Shown here: in pieces, positions 1 to 5,994 of the stretch
Numbering within the stretch: position 1 is the first letter of the stretch
Layout: each line of letters opens with the position of its first letter
Origin: Gammaproteobacteria bacterium
GTDB taxonomy: Bacteria > Pseudomonadota > Gammaproteobacteria > SZUA-229
NCBI GenBank assembly: GCA_027858635.1
Contig: JAQICG010000018.1
Coordinates: forward strand, 1 to 7,227
Length of the DNA stretch: 7,227 nucleotides
Direction: 5' to 3'
The notes under the pieces: generated by a model
Told to the model about the DNA's origin: nothing
What the model saw: only the letters and a program-made list of their open reading frames with translations
The model's database searches: none
Position numbers and translations under genes: made by a program

Positions 1-578
1 CCTAGCATTCCTATTAGGCTTCCTTTTTCCAGCGTTTCTTTCATTTCAAAAAGTGCTGTTGGGCTAGCCAGATTAATTACTGATTTGGCTATTTCCGGAT
101 TCAGTTCGTCCAGTATCCGAGTGATCATAGCATTATGATTTTTATACATCATAATTTTAAGCGGTATCTTATGTCGTCGTAGTGCCAGACATCTCAGAAC
201 TTCGAAGCTACCAACATGAGAGCCAAGTAATATGGCGCCTTTTTCTTGTGATATAACTTTATCTAGTTGCTTTTCATCATAGACATCTATTTTAAAGCGG
301 TCAAACCGGTCAGTTAGAAAGTACACTCTATCCAGTATGACAGCAGAAAAGTGGTGAATATGGCAAATTACTTCCCATGTATTCCCGTTGTAACCCGGGA
401 CTCGCCGTAAATATTCGTGAGAGGAAAAACGAGACGATGGCGAGCTTACAAAAAAGTACAATGTGATAGGCCAGAGTAACAAGCGTGCAAACCCACGAGA
501 TGCATTTAATGCTATATAGCAAATTAATTTAAGCGTAAAAGTGTTGCTCCGCTCCGCGTGTTTTGTCCATTCGGTCAT
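1..578 (-). CDS. LpxL/HtrB-like lysophospholipid acyltransferase, 3' end cut by window edge (ApeJ-type)
   Basis: The reading frame from the ATG at 578-576 stays open to the window edge, giving 192 residues and no stop, so the C-terminal part is missing. The protein starts MTEWTKHAER, has a hydrophobic N-terminal segment (about 31-46, ARLLLWPITLYFF), then YLRRV (56-60) and HHFSAVILDRVYFL (75-88), as in Kdo2-lipid A acyltransferases of the LpxL/HtrB family. The family's H-X4-D/E active site is visible as H121-V-G-S-F-E126 in GSHVGSFE. These enzymes sit in the inner membrane and move an acyl chain from acyl-ACP to a lipid acceptor. In aryl polyene clusters this family is thought to transfer the acyl group to the lipid anchor, sometimes fused to a glycosyltransferase; no glycosyltransferase part is seen before the acyltransferase here. 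The gene overlaps the dehydratase gene by 50 nt in another frame. The start is chosen because a perfect AAGGAG lies 9 nt upstream and the N-terminus is family-like. Family assignment is strong; the exact acceptor is inferred. Confidence 0.9.
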   Translation of the reverse strand, partial: MTEWTKHAERSNTFTLKLICYIALNASRGFARLLLWPITLYFFVSSPSSRFSSHEYLRRVPGYNGNTWEVICHIHHFSAVILDRVYFLTDRFDRFKIDVYDEKQLDKVISQEKGAILLGSHVGSFEVLRCLALRRHKIPLKIMMYKNHNAMITRILDELNPEIAKSVINLASPTALFEMKETLEKGSLIGML

Positions 579-885
579 AGCTTTTAGCTCCTTCACTAAC
601 CAGCTCTATCTGTCCAGTGACAAAAATCGCACCTTCAGATTCACAGCTAAAATGATAGAGGCTTTCATGTTTAATTTTGTATCTGACTTTTATTTCAGTA
701 TTCGGGTAAATTGGCTGTAAAAACTTAACTATAGGAAATCCGACCAGCCTTGTTCCAGGTAATTGACTAACCAGGCCACGCACAACATGATCCAGTGTGA
801 TAACGCCAGGAGTGATCGGATGTTCCGGGAAGTGTCCATCCAGACTCGGATGTGTTGTAGAGATCACAAATGACGCATTCAGCAT
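529..885 (-). CDS. FabZ/FabA-like hotdog 3-hydroxyacyl-ACP dehydratase (ApeI-type)
   Basis: A 118-residue single hotdog domain, slightly shorter than FabZ. The N-terminal motif HPSLDGHFPEHPITPGV (residues 12-28) is the FabZ/FabA signature: His18 in GHFP is the catalytic histidine, and the acidic partner 14 residues on is Asp32 (ITLDHV), as in FabA, where FabZ has Glu. The expected role is removal of water from a 3-hydroxyacyl-ACP to give a trans-2-enoyl-ACP in the cytoplasm. In an aryl polyene pathway repeated ketoreduction and dehydration without enoyl reduction would build the conjugated chain. The start overlaps the stop of the upstream ligase gene (ATGCTGA, 7 nt), which implies translational coupling; only A-rich sequence and no clear Shine-Dalgarno precedes it. 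The last 50 nt also encode the start of the acyltransferase. Family call is firm; the pathway follows from neighbours. Confidence 0.88.
   Translation of the reverse strand: MLNASFVISTTHPSLDGHFPEHPITPGVITLDHVVRGLVSQLPGTRLVGFPIVKFLQPIYPNTEIKVRYKIKHESLYHFSCESEGAIFVTGQIELVSEGAKSYDRMDKTRGAEQHFYA
588..593 (-). promoter_or_regulatory. Shine-Dalgarno AAGGAG of the acyltransferase gene
   Basis: On the minus strand AAGGAG is followed by a 9-nt spacer and the ATG at 578-576. It lies within the dehydratase coding sequence and decides the start of the acyltransferase gene, which otherwise has no intergenic leader. It is the best ribosome-binding site in the left block; the other internal genes seem to rely on overlapping stops and starts. 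Confidence 0.8.
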
Positions 886-2216
886 GTCTTTATTTTCTTT
901 TTATGGTCTTTTAGATAGGTTAGTAAGTCTGCTATTGGTAACTTACCTGAAGAGGTATACGGAAGATCCTGTACGGTATATAGAGGTCGAGGTAAAAAGA
1001 CTGAATCGATAATTTTAGAAAGTGCTTCACGTACTTGCATTGAGCTAAACCCAGGTGCAATGACCAGAGCTGCCAACCGTTCACGTTGGTTTTCCTGATA
1101 ATCCAGTTTAAACACTACTGCGTCCTCAACACCTTCAAGATATTTTATATGTGCCGTTAATTCTGCAAGAGATCCGCGTTTACCACCAATTTTAATCATG
1201 TCTGTTGCTCTGCCAATTAACCTGAATGTCCCATCGGATAATATTTCCAGCTTATCTGGTAAAGATGTTGTTTTATTTGTTACGGGATTGTTTAGCCATA
1301 CAGTTTCGTTTATTACACTAAGAGCAAAATCGGGAAGAAGCAACCATGTAGGTTTTTTCGTCACACGTCGTGTTGCTATTGCACCTACCTCACTACAACC
1401 GTATATTTCTTTAGCTTTAGTGTACATTATACTTTCGACCTGACTAGCCAATTCTTCTGATAAAGGAGATGTGGCTGATATTATCTGCTCTATGTTTTTC
1501 CAGTCATGTTCCAGTGTAATGCACGCTTTTAAATGTGTAGGTGTCGTGACCAGGATACATGGTGCAGGAACTTCGTTTATAGCGCGCTGTATATCTAAAG
1601 GATAAAACGGCTGATCGTGATGAATGAATACACCATAAACCAATGGAAAAATGATGCTCATCTCAAAGCCGAACATATGTTGTGGTGGAACGGTGGCGAC
1701 AATACTTGGACGAGTTATCCGGTCAAGATCGAACCTTGTATATACTTGATGGGCTCCACTAACCAACTGTCCCCAGGTCTTCTGGTGTGCAATGGGTACT
1801 CCGGTGCTTCCGGATGTGTACAACTCCGCTACTATCATATCTGTTGGCACTAACCTGATGTTCCAGGTAAATAATTCGGATGAAGTTACCTCAACTGTCT
1901 GGCAGATGTCTCTTATCAAAGAATCATTAATCAGTTGTACATCTTTGTTGTTTGTTAGTCGTGTTATTTCGCCCTCACTGCGATTTGCAGGCAGCATAGT
2001 CATTCGACCTTCAAGCATGCTTGCGGTAAAAGCGACCAGAAAGTGGTAACGATTTTCACACAAGTTGAGCACTCTTGCTGGACGTTCAGCTACGTTAGGA
2101 TGGATTTGTAGTAGATTAATGCGAGCCTGTGCTACATGAGATTCAAATAAGCACTGCTCAATAACATGGTCTATGTACCAGGCAATCGATTTTTTGGTTA
2201 TCTGTGAGCTGCTCAT
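879..2216 (-). CDS. AMP-dependent acyl/aryl-acid ligase (ANL superfamily, ApeH-type)
   Basis: A 445-residue adenylate-forming enzyme with the ANL core motifs in order: the ATP-binding loop TSGSTGVP (134-141) followed by HQK; YGCSE (272-276, motif A5); a GR-x2-D element with following lysine in LIGRATDMIKIGGKR (333-347, A7/A8); and SSGKLP (422-427), whose Lys425 is the expected adenylation lysine of the C-terminal subdomain. It should activate a carboxylic acid with ATP and load it on a thiol carrier. In characterised aryl polyene pathways the homologous ApeH loads a 4-hydroxybenzoate-type starter onto an ACP; that substrate is inferred here, and a fatty acid or another aryl acid is possible. 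The short length and absence of an own carrier domain fit a stand-alone ligase using the ACP encoded at 2820-3089. The ATG shares one base with the stop of the membrane-protein gene (TAATG), so it is probably translated by reinitiation. No defect seen. Confidence 0.9.
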   Translation of the reverse strand: MSSSQITKKSIAWYIDHVIEQCLFESHVAQARINLLQIHPNVAERPARVLNLCENRYHFLVAFTASMLEGRMTMLPANRSEGEITRLTNNKDVQLINDSLIRDICQTVEVTSSELFTWNIRLVPTDMIVAELYTSGSTGVPIAHQKTWGQLVSGAHQVYTRFDLDRITRPSIVATVPPQHMFGFEMSIIFPLVYGVFIHHDQPFYPLDIQRAINEVPAPCILVTTPTHLKACITLEHDWKNIEQIISATSPLSEELASQVESIMYTKAKEIYGCSEVGAIATRRVTKKPTWLLLPDFALSVINETVWLNNPVTNKTTSLPDKLEILSDGTFRLIGRATDMIKIGGKRGSLAELTAHIKYLEGVEDAVVFKLDYQENQRERLAALVIAPGFSSMQVREALSKIIDSVFLPRPLYTVQDLPYTSSGKLPIADLLTYLKDHKKKIKTC

Positions 2217-2845
2217 TAGTCATGCCGCTTCTGTTGCAGCAGAACTTGAAGCATTTGAAAAAACTGTGGTTTTTTTCCAGTAAATCTGTGTCGAACAGTC
2301 ATTTCGATTAGAAATAAACCCGCAATGATAATATAGTTGCCTATGTGCACCCACCATGACCATACTTCAAATGGCGCATATATAGCTAATATGACCGCTT
2401 CACAAATCATTAATAAAAACATGCCTCCCCATAGAGCTGTCAGGACCCTGGTATAGAGTAGGTGCCGCCTATCCAGGGCTTGTCCTTCGATACGTTCTGC
2501 AATTTTTGAAATCAAGGCATAATCTGACCTTAAGCTGCCGAGAAAGGTAATTGCAAGCCAGCTGGGGATTAAAATAGGGGGTAGATATATGATTATATTC
2601 TGCAAATCTAGTTTCGCAGTAACATAAATCATCATGCACAGTAGCGCTGTCAGTCCTGCAACGACTACCCGGTACCGTGAGAATTGATTTATGCTACTAA
2701 TGTAGATTATAGCTAACAGGTAAATTACCGGGATCAGTATTTGATCCAATAAAATCCCAATATGCGCAACAACAGGATAAATCAGCAGACCTGGTTGCTC
2801 AAGTCGCTGTAGGATAGATCTAAGACGTCCGATTTGACTCAACAT
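2216..2845 (-). CDS. Polytopic inner-membrane protein, COG4648-like (ApeG-type)
   Basis: A hydrophobic protein with about six predicted membrane segments. Numbered from the upstream ATG at 2896, these lie near 36-50, 53-69, 77-93, 100-119, 151-173 and 180-200, with a basic loop (SKIAERIEGQALDRR, 130-144) and a basic C-terminus. Its length, its segment layout and its place between an ACP and an AMP-ligase match the COG4648 proteins of aryl polyene clusters, whose biochemical role I do not know to be established. The start is uncertain: the frame is open from an ATG at 2896 (226 residues, overlapping the ACP gene by 77 nt) and has a second ATG at 2845 (209 residues, 26-nt overlap). Neither has a convincing Shine-Dalgarno. 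I prefer 2845, because the first 17 residues of the longer form are only an out-of-frame reading of conserved ACP sequence. The stop overlaps the ligase start. Confidence 0.8.
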   Translation of the reverse strand: MLSQIGRLRSILQRLEQPGLLIYPVVAHIGILLDQILIPVIYLLAIIYISSINQFSRYRVVVAGLTALLCMMIYVTAKLDLQNIIIYLPPILIPSWLAITFLGSLRSDYALISKIAERIEGQALDRRHLLYTRVLTALWGGMFLLMICEAVILAIYAPFEVWSWWVHIGNYIIIAGLFLIEMTVRHRFTGKKPQFFQMLQVLLQQKRHD

Positions 2846-3089
2846 ACACTGCCAGAGTACGCAAAGATGAAAATATGCGTGCAAAATCAGGATCATCAGA
2901 TTGTAATTTGATACCGTATTTTGTTGACAGCAGCATGCCTAGCTCGAGGGCGTCAATTGAGTCTAAGCCCAGGCCCTCATTGAATAGAGCTGCTTCTGAA
3001 TCAATATCCTCAAGCTTAATATCCTCAAGATTAAGATTTACAATTAACAGCTCACCTAATTCACTTTCAAGATCGGTAAGATTACTCAT
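2820..3089 (-). CDS. Acyl carrier protein (ApeE/ApeF-type)
   Basis: An 89-residue acidic protein with a single carrier domain. The phosphopantetheine attachment motif is GLGLDSIDALEL (residues 39-50), with Ser44 as the modified serine; DSI in place of the DSL of fatty-acid AcpP is common in dedicated pathway ACPs. It should carry the growing acyl or polyene chain as a thioester after activation by a 4'-phosphopantetheinyl transferase, which is not in this window. It is the first gene of the left block, with a sigma70-like promoter and a short leader upstream. GGAG lies 13 nt before the ATG, a rather long spacing. Characterised aryl polyene clusters usually have two adjacent ACP genes preceded by an acyltransferase gene; here only one ACP is present and the upstream sequence is non-coding. 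A general fatty-acid AcpP is unlikely given the neighbours and sequence. Confidence 0.92.
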   Translation of the reverse strand: MSNLTDLESELGELLIVNLNLEDIKLEDIDSEAALFNEGLGLDSIDALELGMLLSTKYGIKLQSDDPDFARIFSSLRTLAVYVESNRTS

Positions 3090-3124
3090 TTACAGGTCAG
3101 AACTCCGTCGCAAAATTTACCGTC

Positions 3125-3152
3125 ATTATATAGTAAGCGTCTACTAATTGAA
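3125..3152 (-). promoter_or_regulatory. Predicted sigma70-type promoter of the ACP-led operon
   Basis: On the minus strand a perfect TATAAT (3130-3125) is preceded by a 16-nt spacer and TTCAAT (3152-3147), which matches TTGACA at three of six positions. Transcription would start near 3118, leaving a leader of roughly 28 nt to the ACP start at 3089. It is the only good promoter-like site seen in front of the five-gene block. The -35 hexamer lies only 2 bp outside the inverted-repeat element that begins at 3155. Confidence 0.55.
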
Positions 3153-3208
3153 CCTATACCTGAATCAGTGGCTTAACCGCGACGCCTGACACAAGCTCTT
3201 GATTGTTC

Positions 3209-3224
3209 ACCACATCCATGTGGT
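3209..3224. repeat. Perfect hairpin, 7-bp arms, 2-nt loop
   Basis: Arms ACCACAT and ATGTGGT are separated by CC (GG on the minus strand), forming a near-palindrome. The tight CAT-GG-ATG centre on the minus strand resembles dispersed intergenic hairpins seen in proteobacterial genomes, or it could be a binding site for a dimeric regulator. It lies about 80-95 bp upstream of the predicted -10 box. A motif TGGTTCAC overlaps its right arm (3221-3228) and recurs at 3267-3274. Confidence 0.45.
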
Positions 3225-3246
3225 TCACCCCTGCGAGGCTGACGCG

Positions 3247-3269
3247 CCAAATCACTCCTGACGATTTGG
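3247..3269. repeat. Perfect hairpin, 7-bp arms, 9-nt loop
   Basis: Arms CCAAATC (3247-3253) and GATTTGG (3263-3269) are exact reverse complements around a 9-nt loop. It lies 22 bp from the hairpin at 3209-3224. The following TGGTTCACAG (3267-3276) can also pair, with one bulge, with CTGTGAAACCA at 3332-3342, so alternative folds exist within the element. Confidence 0.45.
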
Positions 3270-3480
3270 TTCACAGCGGATCAAAAAATGCTCGCTTAAC
3301 CTAAGGGTGTAGCTAAGATTTTTTAAAACCCCTGTGAAACCAATATCTTGCACCATGCATCCACGTTTAAACCACAGATTCAGGTATAACTAAGATAATA
3401 ATCCCACGATTGATATTTGTATTTGCTATCTCATCTACAGCTGTTGGTGTTACCCCCTTGCAGAACTTATTTTCTGATTT

Positions 3481-3500
3481 TTTCCCGTTCCGGCGGGAAA
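3481..3500 (-). terminator. Possible terminator hairpin 2 behind the GH65 gene
   Basis: Perfect 7-bp arms TTTCCCG and CGGGAAA enclose a 6-nt loop. On the minus strand this follows the GH65 stop by about 60 nt and is followed by an A-rich, not U-rich, tract, so it is not a classical intrinsic terminator. It may instead protect the mRNA 3' end or act together with the neighbouring hairpin. Confidence 0.35.
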
Positions 3501-3507
3501 TGTATGC

Positions 3508-3527
3508 AGGCCAGCAAGTTCTGGCCT
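3508..3527 (-). terminator. Possible terminator hairpin 1 behind the GH65 gene
   Basis: Perfect 7-bp GC-rich arms AGGCCAG and CTGGCCT enclose a 6-nt loop, starting about 32 nt after the GH65 stop codon on the minus strand. The stem is strong, but the next bases (GCATACATTT) lack a continuous U run. It is the best candidate for the 3' boundary of the phosphorylase operon transcript. Confidence 0.45.
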
Positions 3528-3558
3528 TGAATCAAAGCTTTTAACTGCCAACTATATT

Positions 3559-5994
3559 TTACCCTCGCTCCCGTTCTTCCGGTCTAATCAGATGGAATTC
3601 ATACACCGAGCCGGGGCTGACTTCGCGGAAGCGGCCGCGGTAGGCGATCATGATGGGAGAGGCGGTAAGTTGTCGGCTGCTGATGCGTAGTATGTCACGG
3701 GTGATTTCCAGGTCGAGTTCCTGGCGGCGATAACGGATGCGGGTGGTCAGTCTTTGCAGGTGATCAGGCAGGGCGGGGTTGAAGTAGAGGACACCGCCAC
3801 GGGTTTCGATGCCGGTGTAGGCGCGTTGCATGAGGTCGACGGTTCCGGCCATGGCGCCGAGGTGTATGCCTTCGGGGGTGGTGCCGCCCTGTATGTCGTT
3901 GATGTCGCTGTTGAGTGCGCCCTGAAACAATTGCCAGGAGCGCGGGCGATCGGATCGGGCCAGTACCCATGAGTGTACGATTTTACTTAGCGTGGAGCCG
4001 TCGGAGGTGCGCTGGAGGTAATACTCGATGTTTTTTGGGATGGTGTCACGATCAAACGGGTAGCCGAGCTGTTCGAGAATCTGCTGTAGGTCATCGGCGG
4101 AGAACAGGTAGAACAGCATGAGAACATCAGCCTGTTTGGAGGCTTTGTAACGGTTGGGTGTATCGCCCTCAGCTTCCAGTAGCCGGTCGAGTCGCTGAAT
4201 GTCGCCATATTTTTCACGATAACCTTCCCAGTCGAATTCTTCAAGCTGTTCGTAACCTTCGAACTGGCTGATGATGCCGTCGTCGTGAAAAGGGACATAC
4301 AATTTTCGACTGATCACATCCCACTCTTCAACTTCCTGCGTGGTGATGCCGTGTCCCTCGCGTAGCGCGCGTTCATGATCCGGTGGTAACAGGTCCAGTG
4401 CATCACGCGCCCGGCATAGCACCCAGGCTGCCAGAATATTGGTGTAGGCGTTATTGTTGAGGCCGCCTTCCTGTTCCGGATCTGCGTCGGGATAGGCGGT
4501 GTGAAATTCATCGGGGCCCATTACGCCACGAATTTCATAGCGATCAATCTGCTCGTTATAAGTGGTGATGCTGGCCCAGAACCGCGCAATTTCGATCAGC
4601 ATTTCCACGCCATAATCATAAAGAAATTCGTGGTCATCGGTGACCTGATAATACTGCCAGACGTTATAGGCGACAGCCGAGCTGATATGGCGCTGGCGGT
4701 TGCTGTTATCGGGTATCCATCGGCCGGATTGTGGATTGAGGTGTAATTTCTGACTCTCTTCCCGCCCGGTACTGCCGCTTTGCCAGGGAAACATGGCACC
4801 ACTATAACCGGCTTCCTGGGCCAGCCGACGCGCCGCCGGCAATCGACGATAACGGTAGCGCAGCAGCGCCCGGGTAAGCACCGGGTGACGCAGATTGAGA
4901 AACGGGAAGATGAACAACTCGTCCCACATAATATGGGCACGGTACGCCTCGCCGTGCCAGCCGCGTGGCGGCACACCGACATCACGATCGATGGTGTGGC
5001 GCGACACTGTCTGTAGCAGATGAAAAATATGCAGGCGCAGCTTGAGCTGATCGTTATCGCCATCCTGAATATCCAGTCGCAGATCGAACATACCCCAGAG
5101 ATGCTTCCAGGCCAGGCAATGACTGTCCGCCAGTTTCTCGAAATTGCCGACTTCACTGAGTCGCTGCTGCGCCATCACTTCGGGTTCATTAACCGCATGA
5201 TCGAGTGAAGTGAAAAGCGCGACAATCTTTTCAACGCGTATACACTGGTGGGCTTCGACATGCAGATGCAGCTGCTGCTCGATGACATCCGGTTGTGTCA
5301 CGGTGCGCCGTTGTACGTCAGCAGGTTCGTCATGAATAAAAACCTGTGTCCGTGCCGCCTCCGCAATTTCGATACGCGACTGTACGGTGCGGCTCATCAG
5401 CCAGATAGTTTCGTCATTTGACTGACCACTGTTGATGGTTTCGAGGTGTCTGCTATTAAGTTCCCGATAGCGGGCGACACCATTGTTAATGACGGTGCCG
5501 TCGAGCGCCGAGCGTATATAGAGTTCACCTGACCAGTCTTCCGGTTCGATCTCGATTTCAAGTCCGGCCAGATGCTGATCAGCCATACTCACCAACCGCC
5601 GCTCTCGCCAGCGAGTGGTGCGCCCGTTGCCGTCACGAAAACGCAGTGTGCGTATCAACATGCCATTGGCGACATCCAGCTGCTGGCTGTAATCAAGAAA
5701 CTCAAGTTGATCCGGGTGCAGCCAGTTATTGTTATCAATGGCTATTTCCAGCACCAGCCAGTTCGGCAGATTAACCAGATCTTCACTCTCAACCTCGTGA
5801 CCTTTGATTTCGGTGGTAAGTCGATTGTAGCCGCCTGCGAGGTAGGTTCCCGGATAATGCACCTCATCGTCTGAAGCATCGGGCGCGGCACCCCGGCTGC
5901 AAAAATAACCATTACCGAGCGCGCACAGCGTCTCGCGCAAACCTTCCTGCTCAGGGTTGTAACCGTTGTAACTCAGTAACCATGCGCTATCCAT
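3559..5994 (-). CDS. GH65 family disaccharide phosphorylase (trehalose/kojibiose/maltose phosphorylase-like)
   Basis: An 811-residue protein, the usual length for glycoside hydrolase family 65 phosphorylases, with no signal peptide, so cytoplasmic. An N-terminal beta-sandwich region (about 1-270) is followed by an (alpha/alpha)6 barrel and a small C-terminal beta domain (about 745-803). Family motifs: GWHGEAYRAHIMWDE (345-359); GPDEFH (493-498), where Glu496 is the general acid; NNNAYTN (513-519); KQADVL (620-625), sugar binding; and GGTTPEGIHLGAMAGT (703-718), the phosphate-binding region. The family reversibly splits an alpha-glucoside with inorganic phosphate, with inversion, to beta-glucose-1-phosphate plus the aglycone. 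The linkage (trehalose, kojibiose, nigerose or maltose) cannot be read from sequence by eye. The upstream partner encoding beta-PGM and trehalose phosphatase domains makes trehalose the favoured substrate. The start overlaps the upstream stop by 8 nt (ATGGATAG) and has GGGAG at 6005-6001, 6 nt before the ATG. All catalytic motifs look intact. Confidence 0.93.
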   Translation of the reverse strand: MDSAWLLSYNGYNPEQEGLRETLCALGNGYFCSRGAAPDASDDEVHYPGTYLAGGYNRLTTEIKGHEVESEDLVNLPNWLVLEIAIDNNNWLHPDQLEFLDYSQQLDVANGMLIRTLRFRDGNGRTTRWRERRLVSMADQHLAGLEIEIEPEDWSGELYIRSALDGTVINNGVARYRELNSRHLETINSGQSNDETIWLMSRTVQSRIEIAEAARTQVFIHDEPADVQRRTVTQPDVIEQQLHLHVEAHQCIRVEKIVALFTSLDHAVNEPEVMAQQRLSEVGNFEKLADSHCLAWKHLWGMFDLRLDIQDGDNDQLKLRLHIFHLLQTVSRHTIDRDVGVPPRGWHGEAYRAHIMWDELFIFPFLNLRHPVLTRALLRYRYRRLPAARRLAQEAGYSGAMFPWQSGSTGREESQKLHLNPQSGRWIPDNSNRQRHISSAVAYNVWQYYQVTDDHEFLYDYGVEMLIEIARFWASITTYNEQIDRYEIRGVMGPDEFHTAYPDADPEQEGGLNNNAYTNILAAWVLCRARDALDLLPPDHERALREGHGITTQEVEEWDVISRKLYVPFHDDGIISQFEGYEQLEEFDWEGYREKYGDIQRLDRLLEAEGDTPNRYKASKQADVLMLFYLFSADDLQQILEQLGYPFDRDTIPKNIEYYLQRTSDGSTLSKIVHSWVLARSDRPRSWQLFQGALNSDINDIQGGTTPEGIHLGAMAGTVDLMQRAYTGIETRGGVLYFNPALPDHLQRLTTRIRYRRQELDLEITRDILRISSRQLTASPIMIAYRGRFREVSPGSVYEFHLIRPEERERG

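Larger units (their letters stand above)
3171..3301. repeat. Pair of 8-bp direct repeats GCTTAACC
   Basis: GCTTAACC occurs at 3171-3178 and again at 3294-3301, spanning a 131-bp segment that includes both inner hairpins. The left copy lies within the left 27-bp inverted-repeat arm. The pair could mark a nested insertion or be an internal repeat of the element. A chance match of 8 bp in 470 bp is possible. Confidence 0.35.
3155..3388. repeat. MITE-like segment bounded by imperfect 27-bp inverted repeats
   Basis: Positions 3155-3181 and 3362-3388 are inverted repeats of each other. The outer 17 bp (TATACCTGAATCAGTGG against CCACAGATTCAGGTATA) pair at 16 positions and the full 27 bp at 22. They enclose about 180 bp that contain two perfect short hairpins (3209-3224, 3247-3269). 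Non-coding DNA with terminal inverted repeats and internal hairpins resembles a miniature mobile or dispersed palindromic element. No clear target-site duplication is visible directly outside the ends, so mobility is only inferred. Confidence 0.45.
3090..3558. other. Gene-free spacer between the two operons
   Basis: This 469-bp stretch contains no convincing gene on either strand. It is AT-rich overall and holds, from right to left, two hairpins behind the GH65 stop (3481-3527), a bounded repeat-like segment (3155-3388) with internal hairpins and direct repeats, and the promoter of the left block (3125-3152). Positions 3389-3460 show nothing I can identify. Confidence 0.8.

Noticed and set aside
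328..522. 64-residue minus-strand reading frame near the left edge
   Set aside because: It is an out-of-frame shadow of the LpxL-like acyltransferase, whose true frame runs from 578 to the window edge with family motifs.
2875..3147. 90-codon plus-strand frame antisense to the ACP
   Set aside because: Lies opposite the ACP gene and its promoter; the Ser/Arg-rich translation has no family features.
3165..3305. Integron attC site, suggested by GCTTAAC fitting RYYYAAC
   Set aside because: The two copies are direct rather than inverted, no GTTRRRY partner lies at a suitable distance, and no cassette structure or integrase is present.
3294..3326. Intrinsic terminator on the plus strand before the T6 run near 3319-3324
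   Set aside because: Only a 4-bp CTTA/TAAG pairing precedes the T run, too weak for a terminator stem, and no plus-strand gene lies upstream.
4596..5156. 186-codon minus-strand frame inside the GH65 gene
   Set aside because: Alternative frame of the well-supported phosphorylase, rich in Cys, Arg and Ser as expected from an out-of-frame reading.
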